Below are positions 1 through 9,099 of a DNA stretch of 64,000 nt, piece by piece; the stretch's first letter is position 1, and each line of letters starts with the position of its first letter. The notes below the pieces were generated by a model. That model saw only the letters and a list, made by a program, of their open reading frames with translations. It made no database searches and was not told the origin of the DNA. Origin of the DNA: Bacteroidota bacterium (GTDB lineage Bacteria; Bacteroidota; Bacteroidia; Bacteroidales; DTGW01); NCBI GenBank assembly GCA_029572965.1, contig JAKPQD010000288.1:1-64000 (forward strand). The letters are read 5' to 3'. Position numbers and translations under genes: made by a program.

Positions 1-921
1 CCTTCGGGAAATCCACAACAGGTATTTAAAGTAGAAGAATGCTTGTTGATGGACTCCAAATCGATTGAGGTGTGCAAGTTTATAGTTGATAAAGCCAGTG
101 AAATAAATTGTTCTGTTTATGATTATCAGTCTAAGCAAGGACTTTTGCGGGGGGTAACATTGCGTAAAAATTTGGATGATAAATGGATGCTGATTCTTCA
201 GGTTTCAGAAAACAATACAGAAATGATTAATACTTTGCTAAATCAGATAATGGAGAGGTTTTCGTTTGTTGTTTCTGTTTATTGTTGCGTTATTAGGGGT
301 AATGATGCCAGATATGAGGATTATCAGTATATTTATGTGGCCGGAGAAAAATACATATTTGAAACCCTTGATGAGATTAGGTTTAGAATAAGCCCGCAGT
401 CGTTTTTTCAGCCAAATCCGTTGCAAGCAGTCAATATTTTCAATAAAATTGCTCAAATAGCTGAGGTTTCTCTTGGGAAGTTTGTTTATGACCTTTATAC
501 CGGAGTGGGGACAATACCTTCTTTTTTGTCAAAGCATGGATGCTCTGTGCTGGGTATCGAAGGCAATAAATATGCTATTGAAGATGCTAAATATAGTGCA
601 GAAGCCAATGGTTTTAATAGGCTTAAGTTTATGGTAGGTGATATTCTCGACACTTTTACCCGTGATTTTGTTGATAAACATGGAAAAGCTGATGTTGTAA
701 TTTTAGACCCGCCGCGCTCTGGTACTTTGATGGAGATAAAGAAAGCAATAGTGTATGCTGAGCCAGAAACAGTGATATACTTAAGTTGTAACCCTGTTTC
801 ACTGGCTTGGGATTTGAAGTTTCTTGGCGAATTTTATGATGTTAAGGAATTATGGCCTTACGACATGTTTCCGAATACGCATCATGTAGAAACGCTTGCT
901 TTGCTTAAAAAGAAACGTTAG
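1..921 (+). CDS. rlmD: 23S rRNA (uracil-C5)-methyltransferase, 5' end outside the window
   Basis: SAM-dependent RNA m5U methyltransferase of the TrmA/RlmD family, expected to modify 23S rRNA in the cytoplasm. The frame is open from base 1, so the N-terminal part (TRAM domain and Fe-S cysteines in most family members) lies upstream; TTG at 43 and ATG at 49 are internal codons, not the start. Seen in order: the SFFQPNP motif, the SAM-binding segment DLYTGVGT, the DPPRSG motif, and SCNPVS with the cysteine that attacks C6 of uracil. The C-terminal PYDMFPNTHHVET block is typical. Its stop overlaps the convergent response regulator by four bases. RlmD rather than RlmC or TrmA is a family-level inference. 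Confidence 0.9.
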   Translation, partial: PSGNPQQVFKVEECLLMDSKSIEVCKFIVDKASEINCSVYDYQSKQGLLRGVTLRKNLDDKWMLILQVSENNTEMINTLLNQIMERFSFVVSVYCCVIRGNDARYEDYQYIYVAGEKYIFETLDEIRFRISPQSFFQPNPLQAVNIFNKIAQIAEVSLGKFVYDLYTGVGTIPSFLSKHGCSVLGIEGNKYAIEDAKYSAEANGFNRLKFMVGDILDTFTRDFVDKHGKADVVILDPPRSGTLMEIKKAIVYAEPETVIYLSCNPVSLAWDLKFLGEFYDVKELWPYDMFPNTHHVETLALLKKKR

Positions 922-1346
922 CAACTGCCTTCAATTTTTTGAAGGATAATTTCTACAAGTTTTTTGCGCGACACTGGTTTGGAGAGGTATTCAGAGAAGC
1001 CAAGGCGAAGCCCTTTTTCCCTATCGCCACTAACAGCATAAGCAGATAGTGCAATGACCGGTATCTTTGGATGGGATTTTTTTATCAGGTTGAATGCATC
1101 ATATCCATTCATGACTGGCATCTGAATGTCCATGAGTACTAAATGGATATTGTTGTTTTGGTTTAAAATATCAATAGCTTCTTTCCCATCCTGTGCCCAG
1201 ATAAGGTTGGCATTAGAAAACTCAAGATATTCCTTAATTAGAAAATAGTTGGTTTCGTCATCTTCTGCTATCAGTATGTTTACCGACTCAAACAGGTTTG
1301 GTTTGAGCAATTGTTCTAAGTCTTTATTAGGGGTAGTCTGGATCAT
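918..1346 (-). CDS. Single-domain response regulator (receiver only)
   Basis: A 142-residue stand-alone receiver with a short N-terminal extension. The acidic pocket is E28-D29-D30, the phospho-acceptor is D73 in LVLMDIQMP, the switch serine is S101 and the conserved lysine is K123 in LSKP. There is no output domain, so it probably acts through protein contacts or as a phosphorelay intermediate. It resembles the receivers attached to hybrid kinases more than CheY proper. No kinase sits beside it; it is convergent with rlmD and divergent from the broken CapA gene, with about 160 bases of AT-rich DNA between. Partner unknown. Confidence 0.85.
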   Translation of the reverse strand: MIQTTPNKDLEQLLKPNLFESVNILIAEDDETNYFLIKEYLEFSNANLIWAQDGKEAIDILNQNNNIHLVLMDIQMPVMNGYDAFNLIKKSHPKIPVIALSAYAVSGDREKGLRLGFSEYLSKPVSRKKLVEIILQKIEGSC

Positions 1347-1506
1347 ATCAGGTTAATTTCTTTATTAAAGTTAAGAAAAAAACATGTTTTTCTTTAAATG
1401 TTTTGTCAAAAGTGTTGAGATGTTTTTTTTGAAAATATTAATGCTTCTCTATCAATATGTTCTAAAGAAATTATTTCTTTGTCTATTATTTTGAGATTTT
1501 GCATTT

Positions 1507-2616
1507 ATGTTAAAACGTTATTTCTTAGCTGCTTTATTTTTCTGTCTTTGTTGTCAACCTTATGGTTTGATTGGGCAAGATTCATTACTGCGTCATGTTA
1601 AGCTACTTTTTCTTGGCGATATTATGGGGCATATGCCTCAAGTTAAGGCTGCATATGACTCTTCAAATGATACTTATGATTATGCTCCGTGTTTTCAGTT
1701 TATTAAAGAACCAGTTTTAAAGTGTGACTTGTCAATTGGGAACCTTGAGGTGGTATTTGGCGGAAAACCTTATACTGGTTATCCTACATTTTCTTCACCT
1801 GATGATTTGGTTTTTGAGCTTAGAGATTTTGGTATAGATGTATTGGCTACAGCCAATAATCATTGATATGACAAAGGTAAGTCCGGAATGTACAGAACTT
1901 TAAAGATGATTGATTCAGTACAGCTTTTAAGGATGGGTACATACTACAATGCAGAAGATAGAGCCAGCAAATGCCCTTTGATTGTTGAGAAAAATGGAAT
2001 TAAGATAGCTCTTTTCAATTATACCTATGGGACAAATGGATTTGTGCCAGACCCGCCTTCTGTGGTGAATTATCTTGACAGGGATCAAATAAAGGCTGAT
2101 GTTAAGGTTGCTGAAGAAAAGAGAGCTGAAGTTAAAATAGCTTTTGTGCATTGGGGCAATGAATATGAGCTTACTCCTTCGGATTATCAAAAGAAGTATG
2201 CCAGGATGCTTGCCCAAATGGGCTTTGATGCTGTTGTTGGTTCGCATCCCCATGTTGTACAAACTTTTGAATGGGTAACTGTGGATTCGGTCAATAAAAT
2301 GCCTGTATTTTATTCAACGGGCAACTTTATATCCAATCAGCGTGACAGGTACAAAGACGGAGGGGCTGTAGTAACACTAAATATTGAGATAACCAGTGGT
2401 AAAGTTGATGTAAAGCCTATGTACATTCCATACTGGGTTTACAAAGGAACGTTATCCTCCCGATATCAGTATTATGTAATACCTATTCAATATTACCAGC
2501 TCCATTCCGATAGTTTGCACTTACCACCTGATGCTGCTGCCCGACTGAAAGAACATGCCGAAGATTTGCGTATTCAGTTGCCTAATATTCTTATTGATAC
2601 AACATATTTTCATTAA
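1507..2616 (+). pseudogene. CapA-family (PGA_cap) protein interrupted by an in-frame TGA
   Basis: Two open stretches (1507-1866 and 1888-2616) are in the same frame and together give one CapA-like protein of about 369 codons with an N-terminal signal peptide. The family is a calcineurin-like metallophosphatase fold linked to poly-gamma-glutamate capsule or similar polymers. Visible motifs are FLGDIMGH near the N terminus, IGNLEVVFGG, ATANNH, and VGSHPHVVQ in the second part. A TGA at 1864-1866 follows ANNH directly, and the family sequence YDKGKSG resumes at once, so this is a point nonsense change and not an insertion. It could be a real pseudogene or a base-call error; a restart at ATG 1888 would lack the metal site. 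Ordinary TGA stops elsewhere argue against recoding. Confidence 0.8.
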
Positions 2617-2668
2617 GAATGGCACTGTTATTGCATAATTTTAAACTTTGTTGAAACGCTATTTTAAA

Positions 2669-2682
2669 ACATGCTCGTTTCA
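2669..2682 (+). repeat. Copy 1 of a CATGCTCGTTT(C/T)AT intergenic word
   Basis: The word ATGCTCGTTTCAT lies 53 bases after the CapA stop, preceded by AAAAC. The same core recurs near 6564, 18866 and 19009, always outside genes. The centre is partly palindromic (AAAC..GC..GTTT). Function unknown. Confidence 0.5.
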
Positions 2683-2780
2683 TAAAAGGTTGATAACTTT
2701 CAATGAATAACGGGTTTGCTGAACTTGTATTTATTTACTTTTACAGCATTAAAAGTGTATTAACTTAAAAACCTGAAAAT

Positions 2781-3455
2781 ATGGCAAAAGGAGCTGTAAT
2801 ATTTTTTATACTACTTGGCGTGGTCCAGGTTTTTCAAGCGCAGGAATCGAAGTATAAATTTACTGTTTTTGCTAACCCTTGTATTAACTGGTATGCAAGT
2901 GATGTCAAATCTACTAAAACAGGTGGGGCTACGTTTGGGTACGATGTAGGCCTGAATATGGATAAATATTTTGCTGAAAATTATGCTTTTTCGACGGGTA
3001 TTTCTATTGCTTCGTTAAATGGTAGTGCATCAAATACTTATGCTTACTCGTTTTCAACTAAGGATGATACCTCAGCAGTTAATTTACCCGCTAATACTAA
3101 CGTTAAGTACAATCTTCAATACTTGGTTGTGCCTTTTGGCCTGAAGTTTAAATCTCACGAAATCGGATATACCACTATTTATGCACATCTTGGTTTGACA
3201 TCATTTATGAATATTAATGCTCATGCTACCTCTGGAGATGCAAAAGGACTTTTAGATAATAGTAATATTACAGATGAAATCCATTTTTTTAACTTGGGGT
3301 ATCATATTGGAGCCGGGGTAATGTACTCGTTGCGTGGCGGAAATGCTATTGTTGCCGGACTTACTTATACAAGCGGCTTTGTAGATATTACTGATAATTC
3401 AAAAGATAAAGTAACTACCAGAAGTATTGCTATACGTCTTGGTTTCATGTTTTAA
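2781..3455 (+). CDS. Outer-membrane beta-barrel protein, PorT-like
   Basis: A 224-residue protein with an N-terminal signal peptide (hydrophobic ILLGVVQVF followed by AQE). The mature part shows alternating amphipathic strands (KFTVFANPCINWY, GYDVGLNMDKYF, YAFSTGISIASL) and ends in SIAIRLGFMF, with the terminal aromatic residue expected for Bam-dependent assembly. This matches the small eight-strand barrel families common in Bacteroidota (OMP_b-brl / PorT-like). It lies 11 bases before nadE and may share its transcript, though a functional link is not obvious. Exact role unknown. Confidence 0.75.
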   Translation: MAKGAVIFFILLGVVQVFQAQESKYKFTVFANPCINWYASDVKSTKTGGATFGYDVGLNMDKYFAENYAFSTGISIASLNGSASNTYAYSFSTKDDTSAVNLPANTNVKYNLQYLVVPFGLKFKSHEIGYTTIYAHLGLTSFMNINAHATSGDAKGLLDNSNITDEIHFFNLGYHIGAGVMYSLRGGNAIVAGLTYTSGFVDITDNSKDKVTTRSIAIRLGFMF

Positions 3456-3466
3456 AAAAACTGTAT

Positions 3467-5116
3467 ATGTTAATAGCACTGGCACAACAGAATTATATCA
3501 TTGGAAATTTTGAATACAATTGCAAAAAGATAGTTGAGGCTATTGAAAAGGCCGAGAAACAAAATGTTGATTTGATTGTCTTTTCAGAGCTTTCTGTTTG
3601 TGGCTATCCTCCGCACGACTTGCTCGAAGATGAGTATTTTGTCAAGAAATCTTTGGAATGTGTTAAGGAAATAGCCTTGCATTGTGGTAAAATTGCTGCT
3701 ATTGTTGGTGCACCGTCTGTCAATACTAACCCTCAGGGTAAAGGGCTGTTCAATACGGCATTCTTTTTGCATGATAAAAAGATTATTGCTCAGTATCATA
3801 AGGCTTTACTTCCTACTTATGATATTTTTGACGAATATCGTTATTTCGAGCCAGGCTCAGAGTTTAAGGTAATTGAGTTTAGGGACGAACGCATTGCTAT
3901 TACTATTTGCGAAGATTTATGGGATGAAATTCCCGATGAAAGCATACCTTACAAACGTGCCCGTATGTATAATGTTTCACCAATGGCCGAAATGGCAGCT
4001 CAAAGGCCTTCATTGGTTGTCAATATTGCCGCTTCGCCGTTTTCATATTCAAAAATCAGGTTAAAACAAGAGATATTTTGCAATCATGCTAAGAACTACA
4101 GGTTGCCACTACTTTATGTAAACCAAATAGGGGCACATACAGACCTTATTTTTGATGGAGGCTCAATGGTGATAGACTCGAAAGGCCATGTAGCTGGTGC
4201 GCTTAACTTGTTTGAGGAAGATTTCAGGATTATTGATTCTAAGAATATCACACTTGAAGATAAGAGAAGTATTGAAAAACCTGAAGTTGAAAAGATGCAC
4301 GATGCTCTTGTTCTTGGTATTCGCGATTATTTTCAAAAGAGTGGTTTGAAAAAAGCTACATTAGGCCTTTCTGGAGGAATTGATTCGGCAGTAGTTTTGG
4401 TGCTTGCTGTTAAAGCTTTAGGGGCTGAGAATGTAAGGGTATTACTTATGCCATCTAAGTATTCATCTGGTCATTCGGTGGGCGATGCTTTGAAGTTGGC
4501 CGAAAATTTGGGTGTTCAAAAAGATATTATCAATATACAATCTGTAGTGGATAGCTTTAAGACAAGTCTCAGTCCTATTTTTGCCAATTTGCCTGAAGAT
4601 ATCACCGAAGAAAATATACAAGCCCGTACTCGTGGCGTTTTGCTAATGGCCATCTCTAATAAGTTTGGGCATATATTGCTCAATACGTCAAACAAAAGCG
4701 AAATAGCTGTTGGTTATGGTACTTTGTATGGCGATATGAATGGCGGACTGTCTGTTATTGGCGATGTTTATAAGAGCGATGTGTACAAACTTGCTCATTT
4801 TATGAATAAAGATAAAGATGTTATTCCTCAAAATATTATAGATAAAGCTCCTTCAGCTGAACTTCGTCCCGACCAAAAGGATTCAGATTCATTGCCTGAC
4901 TATGTATTGCTGGATGCTATATTATTTCAGTATATCGAAAACCGAAAGTGCAAGAAAGAGATTATTGATATGGGTTATGATAAAGCTGTGGTAGAAAAGA
5001 CCATAAAAATGGTTAACTTTAACGAGTATAAGCGTTTTCAGACTCCGCCAATTTTGCGTATTTCATCCAAGTCTTTTGGTTTTGGCCGCAGAATGCCTAT
5101 TGTGGCAAAATACTAG
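3467..5116 (+). CDS. nadE: Glutamine-dependent NAD+ synthetase
   Basis: Last step of NAD biosynthesis: amidation of nicotinic acid adenine dinucleotide using glutamine and ATP. The 549-residue protein has an N-terminal nitrilase-type glutaminase domain (about 1-260) with catalytic E41 (VFSELSVCGYPP), lysine in YHKALLPTY and cysteine in TICEDLWDE. The C-terminal synthetase domain (about 275-549) has the PP-loop LGLSGGIDSA and the NTSNKSEIAVGYGTLYGDM and KAPSAELRPDQKD motifs. Length and order match two-domain NadE. The start lies 11 bases after the upstream barrel gene. A strong convergent terminator follows. Confidence 0.95.
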   Translation: MLIALAQQNYIIGNFEYNCKKIVEAIEKAEKQNVDLIVFSELSVCGYPPHDLLEDEYFVKKSLECVKEIALHCGKIAAIVGAPSVNTNPQGKGLFNTAFFLHDKKIIAQYHKALLPTYDIFDEYRYFEPGSEFKVIEFRDERIAITICEDLWDEIPDESIPYKRARMYNVSPMAEMAAQRPSLVVNIAASPFSYSKIRLKQEIFCNHAKNYRLPLLYVNQIGAHTDLIFDGGSMVIDSKGHVAGALNLFEEDFRIIDSKNITLEDKRSIEKPEVEKMHDALVLGIRDYFQKSGLKKATLGLSGGIDSAVVLVLAVKALGAENVRVLLMPSKYSSGHSVGDALKLAENLGVQKDIINIQSVVDSFKTSLSPIFANLPEDITEENIQARTRGVLLMAISNKFGHILLNTSNKSEIAVGYGTLYGDMNGGLSVIGDVYKSDVYKLAHFMNKDKDVIPQNIIDKAPSAELRPDQKDSDSLPDYVLLDAILFQYIENRKCKKEIIDMGYDKAVVEKTIKMVNFNEYKRFQTPPILRISSKSFGFGRRMPIVAKY

Positions 5117-5119
5117 ATT

Positions 5120-5183
5120 AAACACAACGACACAACGTTCTTGAATTCAAAAACTTTCTTTGTGTCTTTGTGTCGTTGTGTTT
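5120..5183. terminator. Bidirectional terminator between nadE and mltG
   Basis: A perfect 16-bp inverted repeat, AAACACAACGACACAA at 5120-5135 and its complement at 5168-5183, sits between convergent genes. T-rich flanks on both strands suit a terminator in both directions, although the loop of about 32 bases is long. Confidence 0.7.
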
Positions 5184-5186
5184 GAT

Positions 5187-6242
5187 TTATCGGTATATTC
5201 CTCTTTTGTTCATTGCTTTTTGGAAGGCTTCGGCATTTCGGTTGTGCTGTACAAGCGTGCTGGCAAAAACATGAAAGCCTGAGAAATCTTCTTTGGCACA
5301 GAAATAAAGGTACTTGTGTTTCTGATAATTGAGCACGCCATCAATAGCCTTGATAGAAGGCATACAAATAGGCCCGGGAGGTAGGCCTTTATATCGATAG
5401 GTGTTATAAGGCGAATCAAATCCAGTGTCTTTCTTTAATACTCTTTTTGCTGCAAAATTGCCGATGGCAAATTTTACCGTCGGGTCGGCCTGAAGAGGCA
5501 TATTACGTTTCAAACGGTTTATGTACACCCCGGCAATAATTGGATATTCAGATATACCATTGGTTTCTTCTTCAACTATTGAAGCCAACGTAAATACTTC
5601 ATCTTGTGAAAGACCTATCTCTTTTGCTTTTTCTTTACGTGCAGTTGTCCAAAACCTGTTGTATTCTTTTAACATGCGTTGAACAAATTTGTCAAGGCTT
5701 ACATTCCAGTATAATTCATAAGTGTTAGGGATGAACATCGCCAAAACGTTGTTCTTATTGAACCCAATACTGTCTAAATAAGCCTCGTTGCTTAATTTTT
5801 CAACTATATGGATTGAGTCAATCTCTAAATATCTGTCGAGCAGACCTGCCAGTTGAGGTATTGTACGTACATCGTGGATGGGAATATCTACAGGTTCTTG
5901 TTCTCCGTTGCGAAGCTTGACTATAAGGTCTTTGTTGCTCATGCCCGGAGTGATTTTATACCTTCCAGGCTTTATGCGATTTACGTAGTTCATTTTACCA
6001 GCAAGCCAGATAAACGAATTGCGGTCTTTCAAAAAATTGTTGCGTTCCAATTCATTAAAAACATCGGTGAATGTTGCCCCGGTATGGATATACAAGTAGC
6101 CCGGTTCGTTTTTTTCAATGTTAACACTGTATATGCGTTTAAGAAAGATTCCTGTTTGTATGGCAAGAAAAATGATAAAAGCTAAAGCTATGAGCAGTAT
6201 TATTTTGGACGTGCGGCTTTGGAGCAGGTTGTTTAATTTCAT
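5187..6242 (-). CDS. mltG: Endolytic murein transglycosylase MltG (YceG-like)
   Basis: Inner-membrane lytic transglycosylase thought to cut nascent glycan strands and set their length. The 351-residue protein has one N-terminal transmembrane helix (about 13-35, IILLIALAFIIFLAIQTGIF), a LysM-like segment (about 45-115) and a YceG domain. The catalytic glutamate lies in LASIVEEETN, followed by QADPTVKFAIG and the proline-rich PYNTYRYKGLPPGPI block, all characteristic. Length is normal for the family. It ends at the shared terminator with nadE, and no partner gene follows it within the window. Confidence 0.93.
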   Translation of the reverse strand: MKLNNLLQSRTSKIILLIALAFIIFLAIQTGIFLKRIYSVNIEKNEPGYLYIHTGATFTDVFNELERNNFLKDRNSFIWLAGKMNYVNRIKPGRYKITPGMSNKDLIVKLRNGEQEPVDIPIHDVRTIPQLAGLLDRYLEIDSIHIVEKLSNEAYLDSIGFNKNNVLAMFIPNTYELYWNVSLDKFVQRMLKEYNRFWTTARKEKAKEIGLSQDEVFTLASIVEEETNGISEYPIIAGVYINRLKRNMPLQADPTVKFAIGNFAAKRVLKKDTGFDSPYNTYRYKGLPPGPICMPSIKAIDGVLNYQKHKYLYFCAKEDFSGFHVFASTLVQHNRNAEAFQKAMNKRGIYR

Positions 6243-6563
6243 TTACTTTAAAAGGTTAATAGGGAGGACAAAAATACCAAAAATAATAACCAAAACCAAA
6301 GCTGTTATTTGGACTATTTTTTGATCGTTTTGTGTTGCCTAATTTGGCTAATGGAGAAGCCAGATGTTTACTGGTACTATTAAGGATGATTATATCTCTG
6401 GTGTTGTTGTTAAAGAAAATAAAAATATTACTACCAATAATACTTGTGTTTTATCTTCCGAACAAAATTGAATTTTAAAGATTGGATAAACCTCGAAGGG
6501 CCCTTCAAAGAAAAACCCGTTCCGACTAATCGGGAGTCATCTTTGTCTGTGGTTACTTCTAAG

Positions 6564-6577
6564 CATGCTCGTTTCAT
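6564..6577 (+). repeat. Copy 2 of the CATGCTCGTTT(C/T)AT word
   Basis: CATGCTCGTTTCAT lies in the 576-base gap between mltG and the TonB receptor. The gap from 6243 to about 6480 is AT-rich with nothing recognisable. A short open stretch around 6480-6609 crosses this word, but it has no convincing start and no recognised similarity. Confidence 0.5.
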
Positions 6578-6622
6578 TAGTCAAAAGATAAAGTTGCAAT
6601 AGTTGTTAAAACCGACTTTATA

Positions 6623-6661
6623 AAAAATCCCTGCTAAAGCACAGCAATAACAGGGATTTTT
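6623..6661. terminator. Strong hairpin with T-tract
   Basis: AAAAATCCCTG at 6623-6633 pairs perfectly with CAGGGATTTTT at 6651-6661 (11 bp, 17-base loop). It is symmetrical enough to end transcription in either direction and most likely serves the leftward TonB receptor transcript that ends at 6819. Confidence 0.7.
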
Positions 6662-6749
6662 ATTTCATCATATTTATTTTTTAATGGAATGATAGTATGC
6701 TCCCACAATAAATTATCGTGTTTACGATTTGCAGAATCGAAGGTGATTC

Positions 6750-6829
6750 ATTCTCAAATTCTCAAATTTCCAAATTTTCAAATTAGCTAATTCTCTAATT
6801 CTTTAATTCTTTAATTCTTTAATTCTCTA
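6750..6829. repeat. Octamer tandem repeat, about ten units
   Basis: Ten consecutive 8-base units of consensus ATTCTYWA run from 6750 to 6829, the last six almost identical (ATTCTTTA or ATTCTCTA). The array runs across the stop codon and the last codons of the TonB receptor (stop at 6819-6821). Period and copy number were counted by eye. Confidence 0.8.
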
Positions 6830-8870
6830 ATTTAATCCTTAACCCTGCTGCTATCCAACGTCCGGGGGCATCAACGCCCGGGAAGTCAGAATATTTGCGG
6901 TCGAGGATGTTATTTATTTGTACGATGGCCGAAATTCTTTCTTTGTAAAAAGCATACGAGGTAGAAGTGTTGAATAATGCATATCCTCCAGCCATATAGC
7001 GGTTGATGGCGGCTTCATATTTGGCATCTCGGATTCTGTACAAGCCATTAACCTCTATTTGCAGGTTACTTAGCCTGATTGTTGCAGTTCCGTTGAGGTT
7101 ATGTTTGGCATGGTTGCCTAGGTAATACGGCAACGCATTTTTTTCAAATGAAGCATCAACATGTAGCCATGTGTAACCTGCCAATACTTGGATATAGCTT
7201 TTGCTGTTCAACGAAACCTTTCTTGAAATATTGGTTTCAAGGCCAGATGTTTTTGTAGTGCTATTGTTTAAAGCTACATTGTAAGTGGTGTTAGGCAAAA
7301 GATTTGTTAAGAATGGGACTTCAGAAGAAAGTATGTTTACATAGTCTATCAGTCCCTTGGTTTCGCGATAAAAACCTGTAATACTAATATTGGCTAAGCG
7401 TTCAAGAAAGAAGTCAACGCCAACCTCAGTATTCCAAGACTTTTCAACTTTTAGTTCAGGGTTGCCCATTCGGCTGTTAACAGGCACGTTCTGCCTGAGC
7501 TTGTTATAGTACAATTCAGTAAAGTCTGGCATGCGGATTGCACGGGCAGCTGCCAGCCTGCCATTTATGTTGTCGATAATCTTGTACGCCAGGCTCAATT
7601 GGGGCAAAAGGTGATTGCCATATTTCTCGTGCTTTTCGTTGCGCACAGAAGTATTTACGCTAAGCTTGTCTGTTGGCCTTATCGAAGCAAGCAGGTAAAT
7701 GGCATATTTGTATGTACCATGGTTTCCGCGGTTGTTGCTTTCAATCCTTCGTAAATCGACATCAGTTCCGGCGGCCAGTCTTATTTTATCGTTGACAGTC
7801 CATTGCTGGTTGATTTTTAGTGCTGCCACTTCTGTTGTTTGGTCATTTTTAGGGTATATGCTGTTGGTTTTGTAAATGTCATTTGTATTCAGGTAGCTGC
7901 CACTAATGGTTGTAGTATAAGCGTCTGACGCCCGGCAAAGCTGTGCATGGTGGCGTTGCCTGCTCAACGTTTCTTCGGCACTGTCTTGCATGTTGGCCCA
8001 GTAATAGTATTGGGCATTAAAATGTCTGTCGTCAATAGCTCCGCGGTAGGCCAGCGACCATTTGTCAGACAGGTTGTATCGTGTAGAGAATGAGTATGTT
8101 CGGTTGTCGAAGAAGTTGTACAAACCAGAGGAAAGCTTATTTCCATCCGATTTGTTGATAAAGCCTCCGGCTGCAAAGCGCCATCTGTCGGTCTGAAAAT
8201 AACCACCGGCATTGGTTTGCAGAAGGGCGTGCTGGCCTCCCAAGGCCTTTATCTCGGCCTGAAGGTTTTTGGCTTGTTGGTTTTTGGCAAAAGTTTTGGA
8301 AATAAAGTGGATAACTCCTCCCATGGCATCAGCGCCATATTCGCCCGATGCAGGGCCTTTGATGACCTCTATATGGTCTATTTCTGAAGGTGTGATAGGA
8401 AGATTGCTGTTGTAGTGTGCTGTGAGCGGCTCGCTGATGGGGTGCCCGTCGATGAGTACCAGTACCTGGTTGAAGTTTGAACCCCTGATGGAAAAGTCGG
8501 TTTGTGAGCCAAATGCGCCGCGTGTTTGAGACTCAACTCCCGGAATGTAGCGTAATAGGTCGTCTATCGACGTCGCAGGGGAAGACTGGATTTGGGTAGG
8601 CTGTACTATCTCTACCGAGCGGCCTGTCTGGAAGTTTTTCAGTTCGAGCAACGACGATACTACCACCACATCGTCAATTTCCTGGTTTTTAATCTGCAAA
8701 GTGTCTGCACTTTCTGCTTTTACCGTAACGGGTTTTGATACCAGCGAATAAGCCAGTGCCAATGTGCAAATTTTAATACTGCGGTGCAAGCTGTTGAATA
8801 CAGCGTAACGCTTATTGGACCATTGCCTGAATTGCGCAACAGCCCTGTTCATTTTGTTTTTTTGTTTCAT
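6819..8870 (-). CDS. TonB-dependent outer-membrane receptor, BtuB/vitamin or siderophore type
   Basis: Energy-coupled transport barrel of the outer membrane, 683 residues. After an N-terminal signal region (about 30-52, hydrophobic ALAYSLVSKP) comes a TonB-box-like DVVVVSS, then a plug domain (about 85-190) with SIDDLLRYIPGVESQTRGAFG, FSIRGSNFNQVLVLIDG and IEVIKGPASGEYGADAMGGVI. The barrel follows, with the late motif KVEKSWNTEVGVDFF and a closing AALNN-like block (IVQINNILDRKYSDFPG). The protein ends in LRIKLEN rather than an aromatic residue, and the last codons are made of the octamer repeat. I see no cobalamin riboswitch upstream and no lipoprotein partner, so the substrate is undetermined. 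Confidence 0.88.
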   Translation of the reverse strand: MKQKNKMNRAVAQFRQWSNKRYAVFNSLHRSIKICTLALAYSLVSKPVTVKAESADTLQIKNQEIDDVVVVSSLLELKNFQTGRSVEIVQPTQIQSSPATSIDDLLRYIPGVESQTRGAFGSQTDFSIRGSNFNQVLVLIDGHPISEPLTAHYNSNLPITPSEIDHIEVIKGPASGEYGADAMGGVIHFISKTFAKNQQAKNLQAEIKALGGQHALLQTNAGGYFQTDRWRFAAGGFINKSDGNKLSSGLYNFFDNRTYSFSTRYNLSDKWSLAYRGAIDDRHFNAQYYYWANMQDSAEETLSRQRHHAQLCRASDAYTTTISGSYLNTNDIYKTNSIYPKNDQTTEVAALKINQQWTVNDKIRLAAGTDVDLRRIESNNRGNHGTYKYAIYLLASIRPTDKLSVNTSVRNEKHEKYGNHLLPQLSLAYKIIDNINGRLAAARAIRMPDFTELYYNKLRQNVPVNSRMGNPELKVEKSWNTEVGVDFFLERLANISITGFYRETKGLIDYVNILSSEVPFLTNLLPNTTYNVALNNSTTKTSGLETNISRKVSLNSKSYIQVLAGYTWLHVDASFEKNALPYYLGNHAKHNLNGTATIRLSNLQIEVNGLYRIRDAKYEAAINRYMAGGYALFNTSTSYAFYKERISAIVQINNILDRKYSDFPGVDAPGRWIAAGLRIKLEN

Positions 8871-9043
8871 CTTTTTTAAGTTTATTTGTTAAAAACGCTG
8901 CAAAAATAACTTTTATAAGCATTAAATATTAAAACTTATCGCAAGTTGCTCCATATTTCCGTTTTTATAATTTTAGTAAAACAGAATATCTGTAATAGAT
9001 AGCTATTGCAATGTTGTGGGTAATGGCACAAAAACAGCAACTT

Positions 9044-9084
9044 GTCAACCAATTATTTAGTTGACGATAGATTTTGTACTTTTG
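9044..9084 (+). promoter_or_regulatory. Candidate promoter and operator of the restriction-modification operon
   Basis: A -7 box TACTTTTG (9077-9084) fitting the Bacteroidota TAnnTTTG consensus lies 16 bases before the GTG start. Just upstream is an inverted repeat GTCAAC (9044-9049) and GTTGAC (9060-9065) with a 10-base spacer, placed where a repressor would block the promoter. No controller (C) protein gene is visible, so the operator role is inference; the methyltransferase itself could bind here. Confidence 0.45.
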
Positions 9085-9099
9085 TCAAAAAAATAAAGA

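Noticed and set aside
1864-1866. Selenocysteine or other recoding at the CapA TGA
   Set aside because: TGA ends several intact genes in the window (for example at 11020 and 56847), CapA is not a known selenoprotein family, and I see no SECIS-like hairpin directly after the codon.
6750-6829. CRISPR or clustered-repeat array
   Set aside because: The units are 8 bases, directly adjacent and without spacers; it is a simple tandem repeat.
8871-9043. Cobalamin or other riboswitch upstream of the TonB receptor
   Set aside because: No B12-box-like GCCACTG or multi-stem leader is visible on the minus strand in this gap.
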